Program-made: the position numbers and the translations under genes
Part shown: piece by piece, positions 8,725 to 18,321 of the stretch
Layout of the letters: every line of letters begins with the position of its first letter
How positions within the stretch are numbered: position 1 is the first letter of the stretch
NCBI GenBank assembly: GCA_937995595.1
Contig: CALKJW010000003.1
Span: 48,853-112,852 of the forward strand
DNA length: 64,000 nt
Source: an uncultured Phycisphaerales bacterium
Lineage (GTDB): Bacteria; Planctomycetota; Phycisphaerae; Phycisphaerales; UBA1924
Direction of reading: 5' to 3'
The notes under the pieces: model-generated
Database searches by the model: none
The model's input: the letters and a program-made list of their open reading frames with translations, nothing else
Told to the model about the DNA's origin: nothing

Positions 8725-10413
8725 CTACGGACAACCCCCGAACCACGCGCTCAGAAACGCGAAGATGGCCGGCACGCCGACCGTGCCGCCAAAGAAGTAC
8801 GCCTGCGCAAGCCCGCCGTGCCAGTCCGCAAGGAACGCGAAGATGTCCGCGACCTCGACGGCCCCGTTGGCGTCGTAGTCCGCCGGGCAGGGCGCGGTCA
8901 CGGAGAGGTTCGCCGCGTTGCTCTGCACGTTCGAGCACGCGTTGGCGACCGTCACGCGGTACGCGCCCGCGTCGGTGGTCTGCACGTTCGTGATCGTGAG
9001 CGTCGGGCCGGTTGCGCCGCCGACGCGACCGCCGTTGACCAGGTTCACGCCGTTGCGCGTCCACTGGTAGGTCTCGGCGTTCGTCGCCGTCACCGCCAGC
9101 ACCGCCGTCTGCCCGGTCTGCAGGCTCAGCGGCTGCGGGTGCGCCGAGATCGACGGCCCCTGCACCTCGCCGCTGTTGCGGAAGTTGGCGATCACGTACG
9201 CCGAGTTGTTGATGGTCAGCGCGTTGTGCGCGGCGTTGGGCTGCCCGGGCGCGACACCCGTCGGCGTCCCCTGGTACAGCACGTCGGGGTTCGAGAACCG
9301 CGCCACGCGCGCGCCCGGCGAGTACGCCATGACCGACCGGTACGTCGTGCCGTTGGCGCCCACCCAGCGGTGACCGTAGGAGTACGCGTACAGCGCGCTG
9401 CCCGCGTTGTCGCGGTCGTGCGCGCAGCCCATGTTGTGCCCCAGTTCGTGCGCGAACGTCAGGTTCCCCACCGCGCACGAGTAGTGCGTCACGCTGAACG
9501 CCGACGTCGCGAACGACGGCGAGAGGTTCGTCATCAGGTACGCGATCCCGCACGCGCCCGAGTTGGAGTTCAGCAGCGCGACCATGTCGGCGTTGTACTG
9601 GTTCCGCAGGGCGTGCACCTCGTCCATGAACCCGTCGCTGGTCGATCGAAGTCGCGACAGGTCCTGGCTGAAGCCGCTGCCCTCGACATAGTCCACCTCG
9701 GCCCGGTGCGCCAGCCGCAGCCGTGTCGAGATGCCGCTGGCCTGGTACGCGTTGTTCGCCGACGTGATGCACGAGTTACACATCGCGATGATCGCGTTGG
9801 TCCCGCCCGCGCCGGCCCGCGCGGCGGGCGTGTAGACGATCAGCACGTCGATCCACTCCCCCGTGTCGGCGCAGCCGCCGCGGAGCGCAAAGCCGCCGTC
9901 GTCGTCCCCGTCTCCCGGCCGCACGACCTGCTCGCGCCCGGTCGCGCAGGGCGGGAACTTGCCCGGCTCCAGTTCGCGCGCCCAGGGCACGCCGTCGGGC
10001 GCGGGCCGCGCCTCGAACGAGCGGCCGTCCGTCGTCCACAGGTTCAGCACCACCGCGTCCTGCTCGACGCTCAGCACGAACCACCCCTCGCTGCGGCCGT
10101 CGGCTTCGTCCTCGGGCAACGCGCCGCACCACGTGAAACTCAGCGCGTCGCGGAACTCGAGTTGATCGAACCGCGCCTCGATCCGCGCGTCATCAAACAG
10201 GTTGAACACCACGCGCCCGCCCGGCGCCGCCGCGACCAGCTGGTCCATCCGCACGCTCACCGGCCGCGCACGCCGCACCGTCGGCTCGCTCGGGCGCGCC
10301 GCGCCCGCCCCGGCGGGTCCGAACAACTCTTGAACATCCGCCGACGCGGCGGGCAGCACAGCCCCGCACACCGCCGCGCCGAACACCATCACGCCGCGCC
10401 AAACTGCCCGCAT
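8725..10413 (-). CDS. Secreted M12-type zinc metalloprotease with Ig-like domain and GC-type dockerin
   Basis: 562 residues from the ATG at 10413, which begins a clear signal peptide (VMVFGAAVCGAVLPAASA). The catalytic domain carries the metzincin motif HELGHNMGCAH (His322, Glu323, His326, His332), with MAYSPGARVARFSNPD beyond it as the Met-turn region. An Ig-like domain follows (HPQPLSLQTGQTAVLAV ... TTDAGAYRVTVAN, about 420-500). The C-terminal dockerin has one good half (ADYDANGAVEVADIFAFLADW), a degenerate second half, and ends Gly-Gly-Cys-Pro. It is an extracellular endopeptidase; substrate unknown. The frame continues upstream of 10413 with no start supported by a signal sequence. Confidence 0.9.
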   Translation of the reverse strand: MRAVWRGVMVFGAAVCGAVLPAASADVQELFGPAGAGAARPSEPTVRRARPVSVRMDQLVAAAPGGRVVFNLFDDARIEARFDQLEFRDALSFTWCGALPEDEADGRSEGWFVLSVEQDAVVLNLWTTDGRSFEARPAPDGVPWARELEPGKFPPCATGREQVVRPGDGDDDGGFALRGGCADTGEWIDVLIVYTPAARAGAGGTNAIIAMCNSCITSANNAYQASGISTRLRLAHRAEVDYVEGSGFSQDLSRLRSTSDGFMDEVHALRNQYNADMVALLNSNSGACGIAYLMTNLSPSFATSAFSVTHYSCAVGNLTFAHELGHNMGCAHDRDNAGSALYAYSYGHRWVGANGTTYRSVMAYSPGARVARFSNPDVLYQGTPTGVAPGQPNAAHNALTINNSAYVIANFRNSGEVQGPSISAHPQPLSLQTGQTAVLAVTATNAETYQWTRNGVNLVNGGRVGGATGPTLTITNVQTTDAGAYRVTVANACSNVQSNAANLSVTAPCPADYDANGAVEVADIFAFLADWHGGLAQAYFFGGTVGVPAIFAFLSAWFGGCP

Positions 10414-10513
10414 GTCCACGCCTCCGGCCGCGAATAAGGGAGCGGCCACCAACCCGGCCCGAACGGGCCGCTGCCGAATACTGGCTGTTCGCTCACAGGG
10501 GGCGGTGGTTCCC

Positions 10514-10532
10514 CCCGCAAGGCGGGTTTTTT
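10514..10532 (+). terminator. Small intrinsic-terminator-like hairpin
   Basis: The stem CCCGC (10514-10518) pairs with GCGGG (10522-10526) around AAG and is followed by T6 (10527-10532). It points along the + strand, yet both flanking genes are on the - strand, so what it would terminate is unclear. The five-base-pair stem is short. Confidence 0.35.
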
Positions 10533-10571
10533 GGTTCCGCGACGGGCAGGCCCAGACTCGCGCGATCGGGC

Positions 10572-11552
10572 CTACGGGCACCCCGCGAACCACGCCGCGA
10601 GAAATGCGAACACGTCCGCGACGTCGGTCCCGCCCGCGCCGTTGTAGTTCGCGGCCGGATTCGCCGCAAACCACGCCGCGAGGAACGCGAAGATGTCGCC
10701 CACGTCCAGCACGCCGTCGTGGTTGAAGTCGGCCCGGCACGCCCGCTCGAAGATGAACATGCGCGGCGTCTCGTCGACGACGTAGATCACGCCGCGCTCG
10801 TCGATCGTCACGCCCTCGGCGGTCGCCGAGATCCCCGCCAGATCCAGCGTCCCGAGCACCACGCCGGCGCGCGTGCACTTGACCACCCGCGCCGATTCCT
10901 GGCTGATGATCAGCAGGTTGTCCTGATCGGCCGTGCCGACCAGCGAGGGCACCGACGTCAGCGCCGCGACATCGGAGAGGTCCAGCAGCCCCAGCGACGC
11001 GGCAAGGAACAGGTCGGACACGCCCGCGCCGCCCGCGTCAAAGTCCGCCGTCACGCGCAGCGCGCGCTGTGGCGTTCTCTCCTTGACCGCGATGTACACG
11101 CCCTGCAGCGCGTCGAAACTCACGCCCTCGATGCCGTTGTTGCCCGTCTCGGCCCCGAGCGAAACCCACGGCAGCAGCGCGCGGTTGACGCTCCCGAACC
11201 GCGCGTACGTCAGCAGGTAGAGGTTCTGCAGACGCTCCTCGGCGATCACGAACCGGCCGCCGCCCGCGTACGCGATGCCCTCGGTGTCCTGAAAGCCCGT
11301 GAACGTCATCGCGCCGACGTACGCCCCGGCCCGCGTGAACTCCCCGATGCCGCCCCCGCCGTCGCCGATGACGTACAGGTTGCCCGTGTCGGGGTTGTAC
11401 GCAACCGCCGAGGCCTCCACGACGAACGCCGGCAGGTTCACCGTCGCGGCCAGTCGGTACTCGGACAGGTCCACCCGCGCCGGCTGCGCCAAGACGGGCG
11501 CGGCCACCGGCAGGCACGCGCACACGAACGGACTGATTATGGATCGGAGCAT
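10572..11552 (-). CDS. SdiA-regulated-like beta-propeller protein with GC-type dockerin
   Basis: 326 residues from the ATG at 11552, which starts a signal peptide (MLRSIISPFVCACLPVAAPVLAQ). Segments such as EASAVAYNPDTGNLYVIGD, DTEGIAYAGGGRFVIAEE, GIEGVSFDALQGVYIAVKE and TAEGVTIDERGVIYVVDE match the SdiA-regulated/YjiK-type propeller. Family function is unknown beyond quorum regulation of the Escherichia member. The dockerin has two intact Ca-loop halves (ADFNHDGVLDVGDIFAFL and YNGAGGTDVADVFAFL) and ends GCP. It lies about 240 nt downstream of atpA on the same strand. Confidence 0.85.
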   Translation of the reverse strand: MLRSIISPFVCACLPVAAPVLAQPARVDLSEYRLAATVNLPAFVVEASAVAYNPDTGNLYVIGDGGGGIGEFTRAGAYVGAMTFTGFQDTEGIAYAGGGRFVIAEERLQNLYLLTYARFGSVNRALLPWVSLGAETGNNGIEGVSFDALQGVYIAVKERTPQRALRVTADFDAGGAGVSDLFLAASLGLLDLSDVAALTSVPSLVGTADQDNLLIISQESARVVKCTRAGVVLGTLDLAGISATAEGVTIDERGVIYVVDETPRMFIFERACRADFNHDGVLDVGDIFAFLAAWFAANPAANYNGAGGTDVADVFAFLAAWFAGCP

Positions 11553-11705
11553 GTGGGGTGTGCAGCATACCCGCGCATCGCAGGCGGTCCACGAATCTGG
11601 GGCGGATTCAGCGGCCGTTCGAGGCAGGAACACGGGCGTTGCGGATGCGCAACGGCTCAGACGGATCCACACTCCCGAGTCCGGATCGTCCGCGCGTGAC
11701 CAGAT

Positions 11706-11728
11706 GGGCCCGAGTCCCGCTTGGGCCT
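11706..11728 (-). terminator. Possible hairpin downstream of atpA
   Basis: A nine-base-pair imperfect stem (GGGCCCGAG at 11706-11714 with CTTGGGCCT at 11720-11728, two G-T wobbles) lies 64 nt past the atpA stop. There is no T tract, so it may be an RNA 3' structure rather than an intrinsic terminator. Confidence 0.3.
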
Positions 11729-11791
11729 CAGTGCGACCCCGCGCGACCCCGTGGTTGGTGCCAGAGCCGAACCGGGGCGGCGCGCAGGGCG

Positions 11792-13351
11792 TCACTTCCC
11801 CGGCTTCCAGCCCGCCTTGAACACCCCGATCGCGTCGACCAGTTTCTTCTCCAGGTCGTTGTCCAGGGCCTTCTTCTGCGCCAGTTCGTCGCGAACGGCC
11901 TTGCCCGTCGTCGTGAAGAAGTTCAGCAGGCCCTTCTCGAAGTCCGCGACATGCCGGATCTCCACGTCGTCCATGAAGCCCTTGCTCGCGGCGAAGATCG
12001 AGATGACCTGATCGACCACCGTCATGGGGACGTACTGCGGCTGCTTGAGCAGTTCCACCATCCGCGCGCCCCGGTCGAGTTGCTTCTGCGTGGCCTTGTC
12101 CAGTTCGGTGCCGAGCTGGGCGAAGGCTTCGAGTTCGCGGTACGCCGCGAGGTCGAGTCGCAGCGAGCCGGCGATCTTCTTCATCGCCTTCACCTGCGCG
12201 TTGCCGCCCACGCGCGACACCGAGATGCCGACGTTCACCGCCGGGCGCACGCCCGCGAAGAACAGCTCGGGCTCCAGGTAGATCTGCCCGTCGGTGATCG
12301 AGATCACGTTCGTCGGGATGTACGCCGACACGTCGCCCTCCTGCGTCTCGATCACGGGCAGCGCGGTGAGCGAGCCCGCGCCGTTCTCGTCCGACAGTTT
12401 CGTCGCGCGCTCCAGCAGGCGCGAGTGGAGGTAGAACACGTCGCCGGGGTACGCCTCGCGTCCCGGCGGGCGACGCAGCAGCAGCGACAACTGGCGGTAC
12501 GCCACGGCCTGCTTCGACAGGTCGTCGTAGATGCACAGCGCGTGCTTGGGGCCCTTGCCGCCGTTCTTGCCGCGCCACATGAAGTACTCGCCCATCGCGC
12601 AGCCCGAGTAGGGCGCGATGTACTGCATCGGGGCCGGGTCCGAACTCGACGCGTTCACCACGATCGTGTAGTCCATCGCCCCGTACTTGCGGAGCGTCTC
12701 GACCACGCCCGCCACCGTCGATTCCTTCTGGCCGACGGCGACGTAGATGCACACCACCGCGTCGGGCGTGCCCCAGTACTGCTTCTGGTTGATGATCGTG
12801 TCGATCGCGACCGCCGTCTTGCCCGTCTTGCGGTCCCCGATGATCAGTTCGCGCTGGCCGCGACCGATCGGGATCATCGCGTCGATCGCCTTGATCCCCG
12901 TCTGCATCGGCTCGTGCACCGGCTGACGCTCCGCGATGCCCGGGGCGATGATGTCCACCTTGCGGAACTCGGTCGCCTGGATCGCCGGGCCGTTGTCCAG
13001 CGGCCGGCCCAGCGGGTCGACCACGCGGCCCAGCATCGCCTCGCCCACAGGCACTTCCAGCAGGCGGCCGGTCGCCTTGACCAGGTCGCCCTCCTTCACC
13101 GACAGGTAGTCCCCGTAGATGACCGCGCCGACCGTGTCCTCTTCGAGGTTGAACACCTGTCCCATGACCGCACCCTCGTGCGTCTGGAACTCGAGCATCT
13201 CCCCCGCCATCGCCTTGGACAGCCCGTAGATGCGGGCGATGCCGTCGCCCACTTCCACCACGCGGCCGACCTCGGAGACTTCCAACTCCGCGGCGTACTG
13301 CTGGATCTCCTGCTTGATGATGCTCGTGATCTCGTCGGTCTTGATCTTCAT
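11792..13351 (-). CDS. atpA: F1 ATP synthase subunit alpha
   Basis: 519 residues from the ATG at 13351 ([16 protein letters not shown]), the usual N-terminus; an in-frame ATG 12 codons upstream would add an atypical leader. The P-loop [43 protein letters not shown] and [12 protein letters not shown] are all diagnostic of the alpha subunit, and length is normal. It forms the non-catalytic nucleotide-binding part of the alpha3beta3 head of F1. Unusually, no other atp gene flanks it: upstream is cdaR and downstream a dockerin protein, both on the same strand, so the operon appears split in this genome. Confidence 0.97.
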   Translation of the reverse strand: MKIKTDEITSIIKQEIQQYAAELEVSEVGRVVEVGDGIARIYGLSKAMAGEMLEFQTHEGAVMGQVFNLEEDTVGAVIYGDYLSVKEGDLVKATGRLLEVPVGEAMLGRVVDPLGRPLDNGPAIQATEFRKVDIIAPGIAERQPVHEPMQTGIKAIDAMIPIGRGQRELIIGDRKTGKTAVAIDTIINQKQYWGTPDAVVCIYVAVGQKESTVAGVVETLRKYGAMDYTIVVNASSSDPAPMQYIAPYSGCAMGEYFMWRGKNGGKGPKHALCIYDDLSKQAVAYRQLSLLLRRPPGREAYPGDVFYLHSRLLERATKLSDENGAGSLTALPVIETQEGDVSAYIPTNVISITDGQIYLEPELFFAGVRPAVNVGISVSRVGGNAQVKAMKKIAGSLRLDLAAYRELEAFAQLGTELDKATQKQLDRGARMVELLKQPQYVPMTVVDQVISIFAASKGFMDDVEIRHVADFEKGLLNFFTTTGKAVRDELAQKKALDNDLEKKLVDAIGVFKAGWKPGK

Positions 13352-13486
13352 GGCTCGCTCGGTGGGGCTGATCGGGAACGCGGACACGACCCGGGCCGGG
13401 CCGTCCCGCTCCCTGCGGAGCAGGCGGCCGGTTCGCCGGTCGAACAGGGGCGGAAGGGTAGCCGGGAGAGGGTCAAAAGTCGCGGT

Positions 13487-14626
13487 TCACAGGCCCGCCG
13501 CGGGCCGGTCCGCACCCTCGGCCCCCGCCCGGCCCGTCCGAGTCACGCGGACCCGGACCACCGGATTGGCCGCCGCGGCGGTCACGCCCGGAGGCAGGCC
13601 TAGGAACGTCACCGGCCGGGAAATCACCCCGGTTGCGGCGGTATCGGCCCCCGGTACCGCGGGGTCCGAGGCCGGCCGATCCGTCCGAACCGCCCGTTGC
13701 AGGTCGTCGGAAGCCAGTTCCACCAGCGCCTTGAGCGTGATCTCGCCGGAGCGGATCCGGGCCACCTGATCGGCCGGGCCGGTCAGCGTCACGTCGTTGA
13801 CGAACTTGTCGAGCACCTCGACGGCCCACTGCGCAGCGTCCTCGGTCGGCGGCAGGCCGAACCACACCGGCACCGCCGCGACGCGGAACGTGTCCACTTC
13901 CTTCCGCACGCGGAACGTCACCGTGACGGTCTCGGGCGCGATCACCAGCGGCTCGATCCCCGCCAGCCACGAGGGCGTGCGGATGGTCGCGACGGCGGTG
14001 CGGGCGCCCGTCGCCGCGGCGCCGTCGCCGCGAACGCGGTCGAGTTCCTCCGCCGAGACAAAGGCGACGGCCTGCGCGCCGTCGGGGACGAGGACCGAGT
14101 CGGGCATCCGGACGCTGACCGCGGCGGGCGAGGGCGCGGGCTCGCCGTCGAGCAGCAGCGTGCGGCCGAGTTCGACGCGGACGGGCAGGTCGCGCGTGAC
14201 CATGCGCATCACCCGCACCGGAACCTCCGACGGCTCGCACGACACGACGACGACCCCCAGGCGCGAGAGTTCCGGGATCGCGGCGATCGCCTCGCGCAGC
14301 CGCGCGACCCGGTTCGGGCCGGGCTCGACCGGCATCCCCGCAAGGCCCGCCGTCAGCCGCAGCGTCTGCCCGCGGAGTTCGCGCGCCGCGGCGATCCCCG
14401 CCGCCGAACCCTCGACCTGGAAGGTCACGTTGCCGCGCCACTCCGGGTCGTCGCTCCGATAGACCAGGTCGCCCGCCGGGTCGGCCTGCAGTTCCACGCG
14501 GCAGGTGATCGAGACGCGCGACACGCTCTCGCCCTCGGCCCAGACCCAGATCAGCACGGCCATGAGCGTGGTGAGCGCGGCGGTCTTGAAGAACTCGCGG
14601 CTGTTCCATCGCGCGCCGGCGCTCAT
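13487..14626 (-). CDS. cdaR: YbbR-domain protein, CdaR-type regulator of diadenylate cyclase
   Basis: 379 residues. The start ATG (14626) overlaps the stop of cdaA as ATGA, and GGAG lies 8-12 nt upstream. One N-terminal transmembrane helix (about 14-30, ALTTLMAVLIWVWAEG) is followed by YbbR-like beta domains outside the membrane (RVELGRTLL, TVTVTFRVRKEVDTF, VTLTGPADQVARIRSGEI). In Firmicutes CdaR binds and modulates CdaA, controlling c-di-AMP. Linkage to cdaA supports the same role here. The third gene of the usual cluster, glmM, is not adjacent. Confidence 0.85.
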   Translation of the reverse strand: MSAGARWNSREFFKTAALTTLMAVLIWVWAEGESVSRVSITCRVELQADPAGDLVYRSDDPEWRGNVTFQVEGSAAGIAAARELRGQTLRLTAGLAGMPVEPGPNRVARLREAIAAIPELSRLGVVVVSCEPSEVPVRVMRMVTRDLPVRVELGRTLLLDGEPAPSPAAVSVRMPDSVLVPDGAQAVAFVSAEELDRVRGDGAAATGARTAVATIRTPSWLAGIEPLVIAPETVTVTFRVRKEVDTFRVAAVPVWFGLPPTEDAAQWAVEVLDKFVNDVTLTGPADQVARIRSGEITLKALVELASDDLQRAVRTDRPASDPAVPGADTAATGVISRPVTFLGLPPGVTAAAANPVVRVRVTRTGRAGAEGADRPAAGL

Positions 14627-15474
14627 GTCGCGCTCCTTTCCGCCACGCGCCTCACGGCGGCGCCGCCCGCCGCGGCCGAGCGCGTCAGCCGCGCCTCGAT
14701 CTCGGCCCGCAACTGGTCGGGCGTGAAGCCCGGCTCCAGCCGGCCGCGCTCGGCGATGCTGATCGTGCCCGTCTCCTCGCTCACCACCACGACCAGCGCG
14801 TCGCACTCCTTGCTCACGCCCAGCGCGGCCCGGTGACGCGAACCCAGCGACGGGTCGGGCATCTCGTCGGCCTCGGCCAGCGGCAGTTGCACGCCCGCGG
14901 CGACGATCTCCGCGTCCTTGATGATGACCGCCAGGTCGTGCAGCGCCGAGCCGGGGAAGAAGATCGTCTGCAGCAGCCGCGCCGACAGACGCCCGTGGAT
15001 CGGCGTCCCGCCCTCGACAATGCCCTTGAGCGGCGTCTCGCGCTCGATAACCATGATCCCGCCGAACCGCGCCTTGCTCAGGTAGCCCGCGGCCTGCGCG
15101 ATCATCGCGGCGATCTCGCCCGCGTTGCCGTGGTGCGCCCGGCGGAGGATCGGCGCCTCGCCGAGGCGGATCAGCCCGCGCCGCAACTCCGGCTGGAACA
15201 CGACGATCAGCGTGATCGCCAGCAGCGTGACGAACTTCTCGTACAGGAACTTGAGTTGCAGGAACGAGTCCTGCTGGCCCAAAATGCGGACCAGCAGCGT
15301 GGCCATGACGACCAGCAGCAGCGTGCCCTTGAGCGCGCCGGCCGCGCGCGTGCCCTTCACAAACCGCACCACCACGAACACCACGATCCAGATCACCGCG
15401 ATCTCGATCAGGACCTGCCACCAGTCGTAGGTCGCCAGCCGCTGGGCCAGTCGTTGGGCTCGCTCGAAGAGCAT
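14623..15474 (-). CDS. cdaA: Membrane diadenylate cyclase, CdaA type
   Basis: 283 residues from the ATG at 15474, preceded by a GAGGTGAGG Shine-Dalgarno; an ORF start 11 codons earlier is less likely. Transmembrane helices cover about 20-90 ([34 protein letters not shown]), followed by FQPELRRGL and the DAC domain. The RHR motif is intact ([26 protein letters not shown] region). The other active-site motif, normally DGA, reads DLA ([11 protein letters not shown]). It should make c-di-AMP from two ATP at the membrane, but the Gly-to-Leu change leaves activity uncertain. It is coupled to cdaR downstream. Confidence 0.88.
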   Translation of the reverse strand: MLFERAQRLAQRLATYDWWQVLIEIAVIWIVVFVVVRFVKGTRAAGALKGTLLLVVMATLLVRILGQQDSFLQLKFLYEKFVTLLAITLIVVFQPELRRGLIRLGEAPILRRAHHGNAGEIAAMIAQAAGYLSKARFGGIMVIERETPLKGIVEGGTPIHGRLSARLLQTIFFPGSALHDLAVIIKDAEIVAAGVQLPLAEADEMPDPSLGSRHRAALGVSKECDALVVVVSEETGTISIAERGRLEPGFTPDQLRAEIEARLTRSAAAGGAAVRRVAERSAT

Positions 15475-15570
15475 CGCGTCCTCACCTCGCCGGCCTGGTC
15501 GGCGCACCCGCGCACCGACCCGCCGAGTGTACCCGCGGGCGCGGCGAACCGCGCGGACCTATCGTCCCGC

Positions 15571-15834
15571 GTGCCGCGAACGATCGTCCGCTTCCAGCCC
15601 ACGCCCAACCCCAACGCGCTCAAGTGCGTGCTCGACGCCGCGCTCCCCGAGCCCGTCCGCTCGTTCCGCCGGCGCGAGGAGGCCGAGTCCGACCCGCTGG
15701 GCCGGGCGCTGTTCTCGGTGCCGGGGGTGAGCGGCGTGCTGCTGGCCGGGGAGTGGCTGACGATCAACAAGACCCCCGAGGCCGACTGGGAGCCGGTCAA
15801 GGCCGGCGTGCAGGCGGCGCTCAGGGCCGTGTGA
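15571..15834 (+). CDS. Small NifU/Nfu N-terminal-domain protein
   Basis: 87 residues starting at GTG 15571 ([19 protein letters not shown]). T-x-NPNALK near the start and the [22 protein letters not shown] core are typical of the Nfu N-terminal domain (PF08712 type). The C-terminal Fe-S-binding CxxC domain of full Nfu is absent, so the protein alone would not hold a cluster in the usual way. It ends 2 nt before the mnmE start and is very probably co-transcribed with it. No other Fe-S assembly gene is near. Confidence 0.75.
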   Translation: MPRTIVRFQPTPNPNALKCVLDAALPEPVRSFRRREEAESDPLGRALFSVPGVSGVLLAGEWLTINKTPEADWEPVKAGVQAALRAV

Positions 15835-15836
15835 CC

Positions 15837-17201
15837 ATGACGACCCGGCCCGACAGCTCGCCGCCGGGGCAGACCATCGCCGCGTGCGCCAGCGGCCCGG
15901 GCCGGTCGCTCCGCGCGATCGTCCGCCTGAGCGGGCCCGACGCGGTCAACGCGCTGCACGCGCTCCTCGACGCGCCGACCGCCGCGCCCGGCGAACTGGC
16001 CCGCGTGGTCCTGCGGCCCGGCGTCGCCGCGACAGGCGCGCTGCCGTGCCTCGCGGCGGTCTACAGGGGGCCGCGCTCCTTCACCGGCGAGGACTCGGCC
16101 GAACTGCTCATCCCCGGCAACCCCGCGCTGGTCGAGCGCGTGCTCGCCGCGGTGCTCCGCCGGCCCGGCACGCGGGCCGCCCTGCCCGGCGAGTTCTCGG
16201 CCCGCGCCTATCTGTCGGGCAAACTGACGATCGAGCAGGCCGAGGGCATCGCCGCGAGCATCGCGGCCCAGTCCGCCGCCCAACTCGACGCCGCGCGCCG
16301 GATGCTCGACGGCACGGGCGGCGCGCAGGTGCGCCGCTGGACCGACGAGGTCGCAAACCTGCTCGCGCTGGTCGAGGCGGGCATCGACTTCACCGATCAG
16401 GACGACGTGACGCCGATCCCGCGCGACGAGCTGCGCGACCGCCTGTCGCGCCTGCGCGACGGGATCTCGCGCCGGCTCGGCCCCGGCGCGGCGTGGGAGC
16501 GCGCCGGCGAGCGCCCGCGCGTCGTGCTCTTCGGAGCGCCCAACGCGGGCAAGAGCACGCTGTTCAACGCGCTGCTCGGCCGCGCCCGGTCGGTCGCCTC
16601 GCCCGCGCCCGGCACGACGCGTGACGCGCTGGCCGAGACGCTCGACCTCGGCGCCGACGCGCCCGGCTCGCACGCGGTGACGCTCATCGACCTGCCGGGC
16701 CTCGACGAACACACCGGCGACAAGACCGCCCGCGCCGCGCTGAGCCGCGCGCTCGACGAGACCGCGCGAGCCGACGCCGTGATCCACTGCGACCCGCGCG
16801 GCCTCTTTGCCGAGGAGGTCCCCGGCCCCGCCTCGCGCCCGGTCATCCGCGTGCGCACCATGGCCGACCTCCCCGGCCCCGCCGGCGGCAGCGCGCTCAG
16901 CGTGTGCGCGCTCGACGGGTGGAACCTCGGCCCCTTGCGCCGGGCCATCGCCGACGCCGCGCACGCCGCGCCCCCCGACGACGCCGACGCCGCCGTCCTG
17001 CCGCGCCACCGCCGCGCGATGGCCGCGGCGATCGACGGGCTCGACGCCGCGCTCGCGGCCGTGCGGCGGCCCGACGCGCCCGCCGAACTCATCGCCGCGG
17101 GCCTGCGCGGCGCGCTCGACGCCCTTGGAGAGATCGCCGGCGACGTCTCGCCCGACGACGTGCTCGGGCGCGTCTTCGCGGTCTTCTGCATCGGCAAGTG
17201 A
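15837..17201 (+). CDS. mnmE: tRNA modification GTPase MnmE (TrmE), degenerate G4
   Basis: 454 residues from the ATG at 15837. The N-terminal folate-binding domain has TIAACAS...LRAIVRLSG and the [22 protein letters not shown] block. The G domain has GAPNAGKST (G1), GTTRD (G2) and DLPG (G3). The C-terminus VFAVFCIGK is the diagnostic FC[IV]GK. With MnmG it modifies U34 of tRNAs (cmnm5U). The G4 position expected to read NKxD reads TMAD (VRTMADLPG), and the stretch before it is short, so guanine specificity may be altered. It is paired with a NifU-like gene upstream and convergent with purC (13 nt). Confidence 0.93.
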   Translation: MTTRPDSSPPGQTIAACASGPGRSLRAIVRLSGPDAVNALHALLDAPTAAPGELARVVLRPGVAATGALPCLAAVYRGPRSFTGEDSAELLIPGNPALVERVLAAVLRRPGTRAALPGEFSARAYLSGKLTIEQAEGIAASIAAQSAAQLDAARRMLDGTGGAQVRRWTDEVANLLALVEAGIDFTDQDDVTPIPRDELRDRLSRLRDGISRRLGPGAAWERAGERPRVVLFGAPNAGKSTLFNALLGRARSVASPAPGTTRDALAETLDLGADAPGSHAVTLIDLPGLDEHTGDKTARAALSRALDETARADAVIHCDPRGLFAEEVPGPASRPVIRVRTMADLPGPAGGSALSVCALDGWNLGPLRRAIADAAHAAPPDDADAAVLPRHRRAMAAAIDGLDAALAAVRRPDAPAELIAAGLRGALDALGEIAGDVSPDDVLGRVFAVFCIGK

Positions 17202-17214
17202 GCGCGGCCGCCGA

Positions 17215-18222
17215 TCAAGCGCACAGCCGGTCGCGCGCCTCGCGGTACCGTGCCAGCGTCCCCTCCACGACTTCCCGCGGCAGCGCGGGGCCGGGCGGCG
17301 TCTTGTCCCACGCGCCCGCCGCCACCAGCCGCTCCAGGTGCTCGCGGAGGAACTGCTTGTCGAAACTCGCCTGCGCGCGTCCGGGCTGGTATGCGTCCGC
17401 CGGCCAGAAGCGCGACGAGTCCGGCGTGAGCGCCTCGTCGATCAGGATCGGCTGCGACCACGCACGCCCCGCGCGCGCCTTGTCCCCGGCCGGCACGCCG
17501 AACTCGAACTTGGTGTCGGCGATGATGATCCCGCGCGACAACGCGTGCGCAGCCGCGGCGTTGTAGATCGACAGCGACAACTCCCGCAGCACGCCCATCG
17601 TCTCCAGCCCGACGATCTCCGACGCGCGCTCGAACGTGATGTTCTCGTCGTGCCCCTGCGACGCCTTGGTCGCCGGGGTGAAGATCGGCTCCGGCAGGCG
17701 GTCGCACTGCCGCAGCCCGCGCGGCAGCGGCACCCCGCACACCGCCCCCGTCTGCTGATATTCCTTCCAGCCCGAACCTTCGAGGTACCCGCGCACCACG
17801 CACTCGATCGGGATCACCTCGCACTCGCGGCAGATGGTGAACCGCCCGTCGAGCCACGCCCGCACCGCCGGGTCCTCGAGACCGGGCACGCCTGTCAGGT
17901 CGCGCAGGTCCGTCGAGAGCAGGTGCGTCTCGCAGATGCCGCGCCGCCGGATGAACCCGAACCACCACGCCGCGATCTGCGTCAGCAGAACGCCCTTGCC
18001 GGGGATCGGCGTGGGCATGACCACGTCGAAGGCCGAGATCCGGTCCGACGCCACCATCAGCAGCCGCCCCTCGCCGCTGGCCGGGTCGGGCGGCAGCCGG
18101 TACACGTCTCGGACCTTGCCCCGTCGCACCAGCGGCAGACGGGGCGACGGCTCCGCCGCGAGCGGGGAAGCGGCGCTGGCGGCCGGGCCCCGGCCATGAT
18201 TCGCGGCGTGTGCGGTGGTCAT
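17215..18222 (-). CDS. purC: Phosphoribosylaminoimidazole-succinocarboxamide synthase (SAICAR synthetase)
   Basis: 335 residues from the ATG at 18222. RRGKVRDVYRL, MVASDRISAFDVVMP, ECVVRGYLEGSGWKEYQQTG, TKASQGHDENITFE and IIIADTKFEFG are the ordered signatures of the long (about 300-residue) SAICAR synthetase. It ligates aspartate to CAIR using ATP in purine synthesis. The N-terminal ~30 residues are an Ala/Pro-rich extension and the true start could be slightly later. No other pur gene is adjacent. It is convergent with mnmE and divergent from the next gene. Confidence 0.95.
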   Translation of the reverse strand: MTTAHAANHGRGPAASAASPLAAEPSPRLPLVRRGKVRDVYRLPPDPASGEGRLLMVASDRISAFDVVMPTPIPGKGVLLTQIAAWWFGFIRRRGICETHLLSTDLRDLTGVPGLEDPAVRAWLDGRFTICRECEVIPIECVVRGYLEGSGWKEYQQTGAVCGVPLPRGLRQCDRLPEPIFTPATKASQGHDENITFERASEIVGLETMGVLRELSLSIYNAAAAHALSRGIIIADTKFEFGVPAGDKARAGRAWSQPILIDEALTPDSSRFWPADAYQPGRAQASFDKQFLREHLERLVAAGAWDKTPPGPALPREVVEGTLARYREARDRLCA

Positions 18223-18321
18223 GCCGCCATGATAAGGATGCGCCCCGCGGCCTGTCCGGCTATGCTGGGCGTCCCGGCGCGTCGCCACGGGCGGCGTGCC
18301 GGCCAGAGGACTTTCTGCCGG

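Noticed and set aside
10414..10878. 155-codon upstream extension of the M12 metalloprotease frame
   Set aside because: It overlaps the dockerin protein in another frame and lacks a signal; the ATG at 10413 begins a proper signal peptide.
15624..15836. N-terminal extension of MnmE
   Set aside because: It overlaps the NifU-like gene in another frame and is Arg/Gly-rich; the ATG at 15837 follows directly after that gene's stop.
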